Source: Merluccius polli (lineage: Eukaryota > Chordata > Actinopteri > Gadiformes > Merlucciidae). From it: a DNA stretch of 64,000 nucleotides. The notes below the pieces were generated by a model that was given only the letters and a program-made list of their open reading frames with translations, was not told the DNA's origin and searched no databases. The translations under genes were made by a program, and so were the position numbers. Shown here one piece after another: positions 22,584 to 34,800 of this stretch (positions are counted from its first letter, which is position 1; every line of letters starts with the position of its first letter). The stretch lies in NCBI GenBank assembly GCA_030340625.1, contig JAOPHQ010000920.1, positions 30,001 through 94,000 on the forward strand, written 5' to 3'.

Positions 22584-24900
22584 GAGGGTGTGACTGATGC
22601 CACACTAATGCCGGTGGAACATAATTGTTTGAGGCCGCATTTTTCTCCTGGTCTCCGTGAGGGAGGAGCGGGTCGGTCCCCGGCTCCCTGTGGCTTTAAT
22701 TATAGCTGCAGTGATTTCATTACACATCTCTGATGTCCCCCACGCCTCCGGCTCGCTCATTCTGTAGCACAGCGTCCTTTCGGCCGAGAGACTTCCTGTC
22801 GCGAAACACACTCGTCTTCGCGCGGACCGCAGGTGGGGGGTGCGTCTTCGCAGACACATGCAACACAGTGTGACTCAACCTCGTGTGAAGGGGATTTGGG
22901 ACCTCACATGTTTACCCGGATCACTCAAAGCGTCGGTGTGCGGGTCTCACACATCACTGTGGATCTGAATGTGTGACATTTTCCTGCTCTTTAAGAGGTA
23001 GGGGAGGGACGAGGGGAGGTATGGGGGAGACACAGGTGGGATAGGGGGAGGGGGGGGACACGTGGCGGAGGAGCGCGGAGGGGGGGGCTCAGGGAGGCGT
23101 TTAGCCATATTATGTCATGTCATCTGAGCTGCTCTGAGCATCGCCGGTCATTGTCACCTGACACGGACCGATGATGCGCCGCAGCAGGGGTTAGTTTCCG
23201 TTAGGAATCGAACGTACGACAGAATAGCCGAATACAGATGATGACACATCCAGGTGTTGTTGTGAACGGCGTCAGTTGTTGGTTTGCCGTTTTGAGACAC
23301 TCGAAACCACCGCAGCACCGACACGCAGCCCGGCGCTAAAAGGAGAAACGAAACACTGACACCGGAAATAAATGCTTTTTTTAAAATGTATTTTCCCGTT
23401 GTAACTTTGTGGGGAGCTAACGGTTATAGCTGCTGCAACACACTCATACCTCGGCACTAAAATGGCCCCCCCTGCTGGGCACAACGAGACATAAACAAGA
23501 GCACACCGACACAAACACACACTCACTCACACACAGACCTGCACAAGCGACACACACACCATCGCGTAGCAACAGAAAATAGTGACCAGAATTTGTATGT
23601 ATTATATATTAACGTAATGTGTTGCCTCCCAGTGAAGAGCCAGTGGGTCCGCCAGGCGGATACAAAAAACAAATTATAGATGAAAGAGATACAGATGGGG
23701 CGAAAGCAGACGCCCAATATTTTGTTCTGCTGTTTTACTCGTGTAGAAAGCAGATTTCTCTTTGATGTTGAAAGAAACAGCGATATCCCGACCGGGTGGA
23801 CCAATCTCACTTCTTACGGCAATATGGGCGACACTTTTCTTTTTTCTGTGTAAACCTGTTAGCGAAAAAAAAAAACGTTGCAGGTCTGCGGTGGCAGTGT
23901 GATTTAAAAAGATTGGATCACACCATTCAACGCTGAAAGCCGGTCCTGGCAACGCACCTTTCAAGATGCTGCGGTCAGCCGCTATAACACAACTCTGTGG
24001 ACAGATATTGTTGCGATTAGTGAAATGGATCGATACGGAGGATGAATGGCCGATGGCAGGGGTGTCTCTTTGTCCGTCTGACGATTTACGGCAATCCATC
24101 ACGACCACCAGCAGCGCACACACACACAGACACAGACACATGCAGCAGCTCTGTCGAAAAGGTTACAGCAGGAGGGGGAGGGGGGGGGGGGGGGGCGTTG
24201 GTACTGTGAGGCATTGATGATGTCAGCTCACTAAAGACAGACCAAGGTGACTGCAAACTGGAGTCATGTCTGTTTTACGAAATGAACATCTGAAAAATTG
24301 TGAGCGCACGCACACACACACACACCCACATACATACATACATACATACAACCCCCCCGGTCCATATACTTCCCTTGGTTTGCATTTCCGTCGCTCTTCT
24401 GTCAGGTGGCTGCAGTGTCTGCAGGTCGCTGGCAACAGAAAGGGAGTCGAAGCTAAAATAAACCGCGTGTCCACTGCAGGCTCCAGACTACCGTGTTCCC
24501 CTAACACAGATGACCGCTTTCTGCTGCGTGGACCATGAGAAAGCCTCTCTCCTCTCTGTTTGTCCAACTGCAGGGGCCACCGCAAGCCCCGGAGCCCGCA
24601 GGAGCCATAAAACGCTGATATATGTTCCTCTCCCGGAGCCGGGGACAGAGACAGTACAGAGAGGAGCTAATGATGGTGCTATTACTGCAGCTTAGCACTC
24701 CTTTAATACGTTTAAAGATGGATAAATAGCCAGTGTGGATGGTTTAAGGGTGTGGTTGCAGTGCTCTTATCTTTATCGCTGTCCTTGCGCTATAACTTAC
24801 AAAAACCGCATCGGCGTCCTTGAAGGCCGAGAGGAAGGTTTCCTGATGTCCGTGTTGATTAATCCAGGGAGAATGTAAACTAGTATACGTGTTTATTATC
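22581..24900. other. non-coding DNA, mostly unique
   Basis: No gene is recognised. It includes purine/G-rich stretches at 22995-23090, a G-run at 24178-24196, and CA plus CATA tetranucleotide repeats at about 24311-24350. The sequence 'gttaggaatcgaacgtacga' at about 23191 was considered as a tRNA T-arm on the reverse strand and rejected because no stem forms. Confidence 0.55.
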
Positions 24901-26291
24901 TTATTACATCGCCCATGATGCATCCAATGAACGATGTTGTGAAATTAAAGTGGTGTCACAGCGATGCCTTGTTGTTGGTCAGTATGGATTTGACTGTGAT
25001 AAAATGTCCAACATTGATTTCCTATTCATTCCAGGGTTTATTTTTTTCCGATATGTGCAATATTGCACTTTGTCGTTATTTGCAATTTGTCACCGGCTGT
25101 CGTGTCAGGCTTGTAATGATCTGCTCCAGTGGGCTATTTTCCTACGTTATCAAGAATGACTTTAGCTACCGCTCTCTCAACATCAGGAGGCAACAATCTG
25201 TAAATTAAATAAATTAAGTTATAACGATAAATTATAACGATATGTATCGTTCTTATCAATTGTGAAAGCTAGTTAGCGATTGGCAGTATGCTATGATACA
25301 ATATGCCACACAGGCGATCGCATTTTGACCGTCCCTTCGAGACGGACAAAATAAACTCTAATCCCACACAACGGCCGTGGGATTAGAGCTGGTCACTCGG
25401 CTGGGAGAGCTAGCCTGGCAACGCTAACTTTAGCTTAGCCAGTGGTGCATTGTAGACCACTCAATGGCAGTTTTTTTTTCGGTGCTGGATTTCCATCCTG
25501 TACCCAGGATGTCCCAAACCGAAAAAAAGTACCGTAACCAATGCCATGGTTAACATTTCGGTATGCAGCTATCGCTAAAGGCTAGCAAGTTTATGCTCAA
25601 GGAAAATCAGGGATAACCAATGAACCGCTGCCCGCCTGGTCCGGGAGTGCATGTCTACATCTAGACGCATCGGCTCCTGGGCTTACTTACTAAATTAGTG
25701 ATTTGTCGCCATGGCAACATTGCAGAACGTTAATGTGCAGTGATGCTGAGACAACCCCTGAGTTGTTGCCATATGGGAATGAAACTAATATCTGATACTT
25801 ACGGTTGATGCTACAGTGACTTGAAGACATACTCTCCTATTAAAACCCCATTGTAACTACGGCAACAATGTCTCTGCGTGACGTCGTAGCGCCGGCATAA
25901 ATCGAGTTTAGCCGCAGCGAAGTGAAATACGATACAACACGCCAAAATAGGACCTGGGGTGCGCTGTACGTCACCAATAGACATATCTTTCTAACGATTT
26001 GTGTGTTTTAGGTGTTTTAGGCCTTAGTTTTACTTTAAGGATTTAAGATTGGTCTCAGTATTTTACGCATGTTTATTGTAGAATAAACACACAAACACAC
26101 ACACAGTCAATTTATAACACACATTTATAATACACAAAACACAATTTGTTTTGACTGTGTCATAGATTTTTTATATTCTGAACTAAAAACTAATCACAGT
26201 AAACGGTAAACTACATTAATCACAGATATTACTATATTCACTTTGCAGTTTATTGCTGCCGAGGGAGAAAGGATAAATCATGCAGTGAAAG
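24901..26291. other. unique AT-rich DNA with several hairpins
   Basis: No gene is recognised. Hairpins are clustered. A perfect 12-bp stem (ctctaatcccac at 25356-25367 with its inverse at 25377-25388) has a 9-nt loop. A longer imperfect foldback lies at about 25472-25529, with outer arms tttttttcggt/accgaaaaaaa and inner arms catcctg/caggatg. A 6-bp stem, taacca/tggtta, lies near 25536-25553. The cluster may belong to an unrecognised DNA transposon, but I found no convincing outer termini. Confidence 0.4.
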
Positions 26292-26634
26292 CAGATTGGT
26301 CCTGAGAGCAGACTTTGGACCACTGAGGTTCATGAGCAGAGCAAATTATCTGAGCTTTTCACCCACTTTTCAAAAAGCTATACGTTGCAGTAGGAAAGCA
26401 GAGAGAGAGAGAGAGAGGGAGAGAGAGAGAGAGAGAGGGGGGAGAGAGAGAAAATGACCTGACAGATTGGTCCTGAGAGCAGACTTTGCACCACTGAGAT
26501 TCATGAGGAGAGCAGATTATCTGAGCTTTTCACCCACTGTTCAAAAAGCTATACGTTGCAGTAGGAAAAGACAGAGAGACAGAGAGAGCGACAGAGAGAG
26601 AGAGAGAATGAATGAGAGAAAGAGAAAATGACCT
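26292..26634. repeat. 171-bp tandem duplication
   Basis: The unit starting 'cagattggtcctgagagcag' at 26292 is repeated at 26463. The first 108 bp of the two copies differ at about five positions, and both are followed by a (GA)-rich tract ending in 'gagaaaatgacct'. It is a two-copy tandem duplication of moderate age, with no coding potential. Confidence 0.85.
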
Positions 26635-29600
26635 TACTTTACCCCTCTACTTATTCTCCTTTAGTCTGAGATGAACACTTGAGGAAAGGACCGTCCGCTC
26701 TGTTTGCCCTCTAAGCGACTCGCTATAATATATATAAGGAATTTCACTTGAAGAGATTGCGATTGTTACCTCAAAGTGGCGAGGCCCTGGATATGCCAAT
26801 TATGCTGTAATTATAGTGTTGTCATTTTGTTTTACCAACATTGCTGATGTCAAGTTAATCTGTCTGAATGCCCCGTTCCCCGGATTCGAGCTCGTCTGCC
26901 GTCAGACTTCAGATGTTAATTTAAAGTCTGATTCGTGAGACTAATGTCAGGTTGACTTTTGGTTTCATGCTTGCATGCATGTCTGCAATTGTCCTCTGTC
27001 TCTCCAGGCGGCGGTGAAGCCCAGCAGGTACCGACGCTGGAGACGGCACAGCTACTAAGTCCTGTCATGCCGACACGTAAGCTTCAACGTTGCGGTATAA
27101 CTTGCTTGTCATGAGAGTCTTCCCAGTTGGGTCCTGTTTGGTCACGGATTGTATTTTACATACAGTAGATAGCTGGGCATCGGAAATACAGTATGTGTTG
27201 CATTTGCTACACATATTGTTCAGAGTTCACCTGGACTCTGTGTGGCCTCCGTCCTCTACCTACCGACCCCCCCCCCCCCCCAAAAAAAATAAAAATAAAA
27301 ATGATAATAGTCCTCTTACACACTTTTGTATTGTACGTTTGTACCTCCTGCCACATAACAATAGTACTTAGCGTCGTGTAACATCTTAGCCCAGCTATCT
27401 CGAGGTTGTATATGAGGAATGGGTTAACCTCGCAGTTATGAGTGCTTGAAAAATAAACAAGAAAAAGATCCTTGTCTGCTGAACGGCGCTGGCACTTATC
27501 AGACCGACCGCTCCCCCCCCCCCTGAGAGAGTCATCAGTAGCAAGAGGACAAAGTACCACATTGTATTGTGCATCACTTGTATTATTATTACGTGACTGC
27601 GTGCCAATCTCTTAAAAAAGAGTTGTGTGGATCCGCGGCGGCGGCTAGCTGGAGCGGCGGGACGTCGGGTTTATCTCCGCGCCGCGTACCTCGGAGACAG
27701 CTTTCAACCCCGAGGGTGCAACACACAAGTCTGACATAATCACCCCTCTTAGAGATCAAATTAAGCCTATTACTATCTCTGAATAAGTCACCCCGCAAGA
27801 AATGTAAATGTGAGGCATTTGCCAGGGAGAAAAAAAGGAGAAAACGGTCTGTCTGCGGTTGATTAGCCCGTGGATAAGTGCTCTGAGCTCCTCGCAAACC
27901 TACAATTTGGGTGCCATCTTCGCCGCTCCGTCGAGCGAGCCGCCGCCGCCGCCGCCGCGCCCGCGTGGATGTCTATGTACGACGCGCCCGCCAGACTGCG
28001 TGAGCACATGTTTTATTTTGTATTTTTTTTTCCTTCTTCCACAAACTCCAACCAGCATTTGTTTTTTTTGTGCAGTTAACCGTTCACTTTAATTCCTTTA
28101 TTTATGAATTCCAGATTGACTTATTTTTGACACGGTCCTATTAATCATGGCAAACAAAAAAAACGACAATATAACACTGAATTAATTACGGATAATAGTT
28201 TGCAAGACCAGCCGATAGATATATTAATCTCCCCGAAAAAGACTAAAACACTAAAACAGCCAGATGGCCTATACACAGACATAAAGGCGCCGCCGCGGCT
28301 CTCCTCTGCCTCGTCTTCAATCCAGATGTCCACTCTGCTGTTGCCTCCACTAAAACCACCCCGCTAAGGAGCAGCCATCCGCCACGACGCCGCCGGGGGG
28401 GGGGGGGGGGGGGGGGTTTCACGCCGCTGAGAAGCGATCGCTCCTGAGACCCGGACCCCCATCGCGGACGCTCCCCAACGAGGCGAAAAAAGACAAGGAA
28501 AAAAAGCAAAACAACCTTACAGGTAACATCATCTTGACCATGGGGCCTAATGTTGGGCCGCCAGGACCTCTCTCTGCGGGAAACACGTAAACAGAGGCAG
28601 AGAGATGATGGAGTACAGATGTTGTCGCTGTGGCAACCCCCCTCCCCCCCCCCCTACCTTACCCTACCCCCCCCCCCCCCCCCTCCCCCTTTCCTCCACC
28701 TGTCCCTCTCTCTCTCGCCACGTCAGCTGGTCAGGCCCGGGTTGGGGGTCAGGCAGAAGACAGCGTCTACCTGTAAAACACAAGCAGAGAAGACAACGGC
28801 TATCAATCCTGCGTAGCCCGCCGGCGGCGGATCCCCTCACGGCCGATTAGGAGGCCATTAGGGTTCTGCTACACCGATCCACCTGTGCGCCGGACCTGTT
28901 GCCTCGCGTGCGCTCTTCGCTTCCCCCCGGTCCCCGGCGCCACCGCCTTGCATTTCTTCCTTTCATGTCTGAATTATTCATTGGTGAGACACCGGTTTGC
29001 TCTCAAAGTGTCATAGGTTGTGAGAAGTCATTTTATGATTGGTGATCAACGCCCGGGTTTTAATGAAGTCCAAAGACCAAGCAGTTCACCGTGCCGTTCC
29101 ATTAATCACCGGCCGCCTGACGAGCCGTGCCGGACTATGAAAGGCCAGAAGTGCGTCCCATTTTTGTCTTGAATTGGGGATAACTATCGAGCCGGCCCAA
29201 AACACACAACTGTATATATAACAGCAGCCGGCGTCGAAAGGCGACTCGGAGACGGGTTCGCTTCTCGCTTCTTGAGGAAGACGATGGGAGTTTTTTGCGC
29301 AGAAGAAGGGTTTCAAGAGCATCGAGATATCGCCGCGTCTCGTCGTCCTGCTGTTTTGTTTTGTACTCATTTCAGTTTATTTCTCTGTGTTTTTTAAGGT
29401 GTGACTTCCACGCATAAATCCCGTTCGCCACCGCCTGCAACAAATGTTTTAGCAGGGGACGTCTCTACTATCCCAGCGCGCTCTGCATGTTTCTACTGGG
29501 CCGGCGGGGGGGGGGGGGGGGGCGCATCGTACCGACGGTTATTATTATGTTATTGAAAAATACAAAAAATGTATGAAATTGCCCGCCGGCCGGATCCGCC

Positions 29601-30083
29601 TGGAATGGAGCGGCCGTTTGGGAATCTCCCAGAAGCTCCCGATGGCCGATGGTCCGCTCTCCTGGTTGTGTTATTGAGATGAGTTTCGCAGTTCAGAATA
29701 CAAATGAAGAGACCGGAGAGCATCAGGTGAAACGACACAACAACAACGGCTGAAACACAAAGAAAAATAGCATCAAACACACAAAATAAATCATTAAAGG
29801 GCTGGGATACTTTGTCAAAATGGCTTTTAGTGGCCCTAAACCTTACACACACACACACACAGGCACACACACACACACAGGCTCACACTCCATCGTTCCT
29901 CTCTCTGATCCCCACAGCCCATAACAAGCCTATGTGTCCCTTTAAAGGGGTCGTCAGTGATGTCAGAGGGGCTTAATCACTGTATGAGGTCTCCATCGCC
30001 CGCGGCAACGTCTCATCTCGCCCCCACTTCTCCTGAGGGCCCCGGCTAGTTCTGATTGGAATTGAGAGGGTCTGACCGCTCGC
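26635..30083. other. non-coding DNA, partly CpG-rich
   Basis: Apart from the candidate exon at 27008-27076 no gene is recognised. It includes C-runs at 27269-27281 and 28667-28682, a G-run at 28396-28416, a CCG tract at about 27940-27957, a run of G at about 29507-29522 and CA tracts at 29844-29880. The stretch 28960-29110 is free of repeats and AT-rich, and could be a conserved element. Confidence 0.5.
27008..27076 (+). other. possible 69-nt internal exon, plus strand
   Basis: A pyrimidine-rich tract ending in ctctctccag precedes 27008, and a good donor, gtaagc, follows 27076. The 69-nt interval is a multiple of three. It is open in one frame only (two leading bases, then a codon run reading about GGEAQQVPTLETAQLLSPVM, then one trailing base). 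A second frame ends in KPSRYRRWRRHSY followed by a stop, which would suit a last exon instead. I recognise no protein family in either reading, and chance splice-like sites are common, so this is only a candidate. Confidence 0.2.
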
Positions 30084-30129
30084 GCGCACACACACACACA
30101 CACACACACAAACAAACAGTACACCCACA

Positions 30130-30180
<51 letters not shown>

Positions 30181-30185
30181 ACACA
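30084..30185. repeat. (CA)n array
   Basis: This is about 100 bp of CA repeat with AAACAAACAGTACACCCA interruptions. Reverse-strand Cys/Val open frames are its translation. Confidence 0.9.
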
Positions 30186-30443
30186 GTGGCCACAGCCTTA
30201 ATTTAGACCATCAGTAATGGAGTGAGAAGGAGTGAGAGAGAAACTGGCAGTGACAAAGAGATGAAGACAGATGGGGATAAACAGTCGAAATGACACGATG
30301 ACATGCATGCATGCACACCGACACACACAAACACACGCACGCACACACGCACACGAGTTGACTTTTCTATTTTTTTTTTCAACGACTTTATCAGAAAACG
30401 TGTGCTGCAAGGTGATGCAGGATTAAAGAGAAAACAGGGATAT

Positions 30444-30467
30444 AGAGAGAGACAGAGAGAGAGAGGG

Positions 30468-30538
<71 letters not shown>

Positions 30539-30562
30539 GAGTACAGGGCGTAGGCTTGAGCA

Positions 30563-30594
<32 letters not shown>

Positions 30595-30620
30595 GGGAGT
30601 ACAGGGCGTAGGCTTGAGCA

Positions 30621-30687
<67 letters not shown>

Positions 30688-30708
30688 AGTACAGGGCGTA
30701 GGCTTGAG

Positions 30709-30760
<52 letters not shown>

Positions 30761-30800
30761 AGAGAGAGGGGAGTACAGGGCGTAGGCTTGAGCAAGAGTG
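30444..30800. repeat. (GA)n array with four copies of a 25-bp core
   Basis: GA repeat is punctuated by the core 'agtacagggcgtaggcttga' followed by gcaag at 30540, 30598, 30688 and 30772 (spacings 58, 90 and 84 bp). The core copies are identical, which shows recent unit-level amplification inside a slipping GA tract. The Ser/Leu-rich reverse frames and the Arg/Glu-rich forward frames are artefacts of the repeat. Confidence 0.9.
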
Positions 30801-33800
30801 ATGAGACAGCTATGAAGTTTGACAGGGGGGATGAACACGACGACACTGCAAAGCTCCGTCCGCGAGGAGACCCAAGGCGTCCGTCAAACTGGTGATTTTG
30901 TGCCCATCTGCACAATGCTCTAATCCCAAACCCTCTGGAAGGGCGCCAGCCTCGTCGGAGGAGGAGGAGGAGGAGAAGGAGGAGGAGGAGGCGGCGAGAG
31001 GTACATGTCAAGGTAAAAGGCAAATACAGGACAGGATGGAGGTGAGTTTAAATAAGATGAGATGAGAGAGAGCGAGAGAGAGAGATGCGAAGAGAGAGAG
31101 CGAGATGCAAAGAGAGAGAGAGAGTGCATGCGAGAGACAGAATGAGAGGCAGGGGGAGGGGGGGGGGGAGCGAGGAGATGCTTTTTTAAAGAGATCAGAG
31201 ACCATTGGGGCCTGCTGTGTTTCCTTGGCACACACAGACAATAGAGCTCTGTTGGCGAGGGCCACATCAAAGCGCCGTCTCACTGGCCCCCACCGCCATG
31301 AATACTGACCCCCGACCCCCCCCCCCCCCCCCCCCCCGCCCGCCGCCCTGCGCCCTGCGCCCGCCTCACCCATCGCTACCTCCTTGCACAGAGCACTGCT
31401 GTTGTGTAAAGCCGCCGTCTATACCTCTATATGGAAGAAGAAGAAAAAGAAAAAAAGCACATGGGGCACAGATGTACGCGTTTGAAGACACACATGAACG
31501 CATTCATTTGTCCATTCATACATCTTTGATGACGCCGGCGATCGTGGAGGAAAGAAGGTCGAGTGGATTAGGAAGGGATCGGGTTGGAGGATGTTGGGTC
31601 GGTTAACGTTAGGTGAGTTTAAATTAAACGAGGTTAAGGTCCGGGTTAAGGTGAGGTTTCGTTTTGTTTGGGTTTTTTTGTCTGTGAGGTTGGGGCTGAG
31701 GTTTAGTTAAGTTATGCTAATATCTTCAGGATTTTTTCCATCATTTTGGGTCTCAGGGATGCGGACAACACTTTTTTCGGTCGCCTCGGTCCAGTGTTGA
31801 GCGAGGGGGGCTTGAACTCTCCTCGGCGAGACTCGGTTAGACAGAATAGACTGGATCAAGCGAAAGGTAAAGACATTATAGAAATGTCTTTCCGTAATGT
31901 CGTCAGACACGGCCGCCCGTTTCGCGGCTGACGGCCGAAGCCCTCTCGCTCCGAACTGGACCAATGTCAAATATTGTTGTCCTCATTAGACCCAAAATAA
32001 TGGAAAAATAGGGTCCATCCAGGTTTAAAAAAATGGTATCCTTTACGTTTATCCTTTAAGTGAGGTGAAATGAGTGTTTTGTTAGGCTAGGCCAGGTTAC
32101 GTAAAAGTTAGGTTAGGTTAGGGGTAGTAGAGCCAACCGTGGGGCCAACCCCACAGCACATGCGCTGTCGCTGCAGATGACCGACCGCTCACATCCACCT
32201 CCACCTCCATCTGGGTCCAGGGCCGAGCCATGGGCTGTCAGCTAGCATGCGGATGAATGGCAGCTCTGTAATATTGCCGACGCCAAGCCAACGAGAGCAG
32301 GTGTGCGAGGGTAGAGAGAAGGACACCCGACCCGAGACTGTATATCCCCACACCGCTACATCCTCGTCCGTCCGGATGCACAGAGCCTATTCTACGCTGA
32401 AGCCACCGTTTAAAAATATCAACGTCTATTAAAAAATATATATATATATAAAAGCCTTAATGAAGTATGAACAGATTGTGGATCTACCGCAAAGCTCGGG
32501 GTGATGCGGGGGCATTTGTACCCAAACTGCTGCAGTCATCACCGGCCCCCGAACGCCCGGCCTGCCAGCCGGTAGGCTGAGTGTATGAAGCAGTGGCTTC
32601 ATTAAGTCTGCTTTTGGCAACGCCCAAAAAGCCTCTTAGCTGTAATGTATGCCACGACACGTACGTCACGTGCTAGGGGCAATTAATACACTTTAGCTAA
32701 TCTCTCCTGTTCCTGAAAGCTAGCGGGTGCCGTGGTGGGCGAGGACTTGAAGTGCCTTTGTTTTACTGAGGGGCAGCGGTGGCATTTTAATTTAAATGTA
32801 GAATTAAAGGTCATGGGAGAAGCGCTGAAGTGTTTCTCTGTAACTCTAAGCGCTAATCATTTTTTTTTTGCCTTACAGCTGCTGGTTTGTGAGTTGTGTG
32901 CAGGGATGCGGGTGTGTGTGTGTGTGTTCGGGATCATCACACACCACAAAAGCGCACACACACATACACACAAACACCCTACAGCAGTGTGAGGTATTGC
33001 CCCTGCTGTTCGGTTTTCAAAGTTAACTGCCAACAGTAGAGGAGAGAGAGAGGAAAAATGACAAACTGATAATCAGGTATCCTTTTTTTTCCCGCCGTCC
33101 ACGAACACGCCGTTTCTCGCGACAGTGCAGTATAGTTTAAATTCCCGAGGTGCGGATGTATCACTTTTTACACATCACCAGATAAGCCCCGGTTTTAGAA
33201 ATACAGGATTAAATAATAGTGTGGCGGGGGACTGATCCGACGTGTCGACCCCGGGAACTCAATATACAGGATGTGTACCGGCTGCGGCGGCGGCGGCACC
33301 TCTGGGTGCACAACTTACTCTTACTGCTGCTCTACTAATAATCGACGACGTCGGTGACAAATGCCTTGCATTAACTTTGTTGTTTATTTTATCCCCCGGA
33401 AGAAAGTGAAATAACCCTATTAAATCAAGTCGTCACTCGGCCATTAATCGCAATGCAGCTGACTAGTCCCTCAAAGCTAATGGGGTTTAGAATTTGCATT
33501 AGGCGAGTTTACCCACAAAGCTTCGCCTAAGAGGATTTCTGTTCAGACAGAGAGCTGATTGTCGCACTTGTTCGCGGACATGGATTAACGATAGCAGGCG
33601 CCCACAGTACTCTTCGCTCGGTGGCAGTTCTCCATCACTGGTGTAGAGATCAGCGTTGCGGTGATAGAGGAGAGGGGGAGGGGGGTGGGGGTGAGCGGCG
33701 GCGGCGCGGACCGGGTTTCATTTATTTCCTCCACATACTGTGGCAGCGACTACTTTATACCCTTCGAGAGCATTTCCTGGTTTGTTTGGCGAGCGAAGCC

Positions 33801-34266
33801 CCACTTCTTCGCCCCGCCAGCCCGCGGCGGAGAGACACACTCGGGGAACGGAGCAATAATAACTGATGGAAAAGTTGTATCAACTTGACTTTCCATAAAT
33901 ATAAAATCCTTGCTTGGTGTTATACGCTCTTTTGCGGTTTTTGTCACATGTCGTCAGTGTCCCCGAATCCCGGTTTCGTGTGGTGTCAACTTAGCCTTTT
34001 AACATTATTTGAATAAGCCTCTTTCAGTGTGTGAGTGCATCTGCTATGTTTCGTGGCGACTAAAGCAGCTTTGGAGGCTAAATATAACGACTATCCGCCG
34101 CATAAATTCTTAAATATCTATCTCCAGGAAAAAAAAAGAAAAGGTGTCAGAAATGTGACTTCATCCATCTGTAAAATATTGCAGAAAAACAGCCATAAAT
34201 ATTCATCTGTACGCACGGTATGGCGGCCCATGGTTCTGTGTCTTGTTACCCACATGCATACCTGCA
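30801..34266. other. non-coding DNA, mostly unique
   Basis: No gene is recognised. It includes (GGA)n at about 30957-30992, GA-rich DNA at 31060-31125, a run of about 19 C at 31318-31337, GGTTA/GGTTAGG-like degenerate motifs at 31600-31710 and 32095-32125, and a short TA tract at about 32438-32452. A pyrimidine tract with 'ccttacag' at 32862-32878 resembles a splice acceptor, but no open exon with a donor follows. The part 33360-33520 is repeat-free and AT-rich. Confidence 0.5.
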
Positions 34267-34267
34267 C

Positions 34268-34305
<38 letters not shown>

Positions 34306-34632
34306 CACACGCGCACACAATAATTGTAGGTTTCCTCATGAGATGCACTTAATGCACAGTATGCGTCTGTATGTACTCCATAAGAAACATTGTGCTCCAT
34401 TATCAGAGCCCATGGCATCTTCCCCATTTTAACCCTCCTGCTAGAGAAATGGCCGTTGTTCAAACCCCAGGAAGCTTTTAAAAAATACATGAGCGAGTCA
34501 AGAGTACCGCTAATAACTCATGACTTGTTTAAGCAACGTTGCGGGGAACTTCAGCAAGGCATGTAACCTCCGAGGTACATTGTTGTTTTTGTGACCAGCA
34601 GTAGCAACTCTGCAATTCTGAGGACATATACA

Positions 34633-34667
<35 letters not shown>

Positions 34668-34695
34668 AGGATCATGTAAATATTATCCTACACAC

Positions 34696-34748
<53 letters not shown>

Positions 34749-34800
34749 AATTGTATGTTTCCTTAATGAGACACACACACACACACAAAGACACCCACTG
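34267..34800. repeat. CA and TA tracts with a duplicated flank
   Basis: CA tracts lie at about 34269-34318 and 34691-34746, with a TA tract at about 34633-34664. Both CA tracts are followed by nearly the same 27-bp phrase, beginning 'acaataattgtaggtttcct' at 34317 and with small changes at 34744. A CA tract and its flank were therefore copied across about 427 bp. Confidence 0.8.

Noticed and set aside
23185..23225. tRNA-like B box (GTTCGATTCC on the minus strand)
   Set aside because: The flanking bases do not form a T-arm or acceptor stem, and no A box or anticodon arm was found at the proper distance.
30203..31023. Ser/Leu-rich 210-codon minus-strand frames
   Set aside because: They are a CT/GA repeat read in several registers, as also at 9121-9564, 22121-22605 and 45481-46142.
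31600..32125. Telomere-like GGTTA/GTTAGG motifs
   Set aside because: The motifs are scattered and degenerate with no (TTAGGG)n run, so there is no sign of an interstitial telomere.
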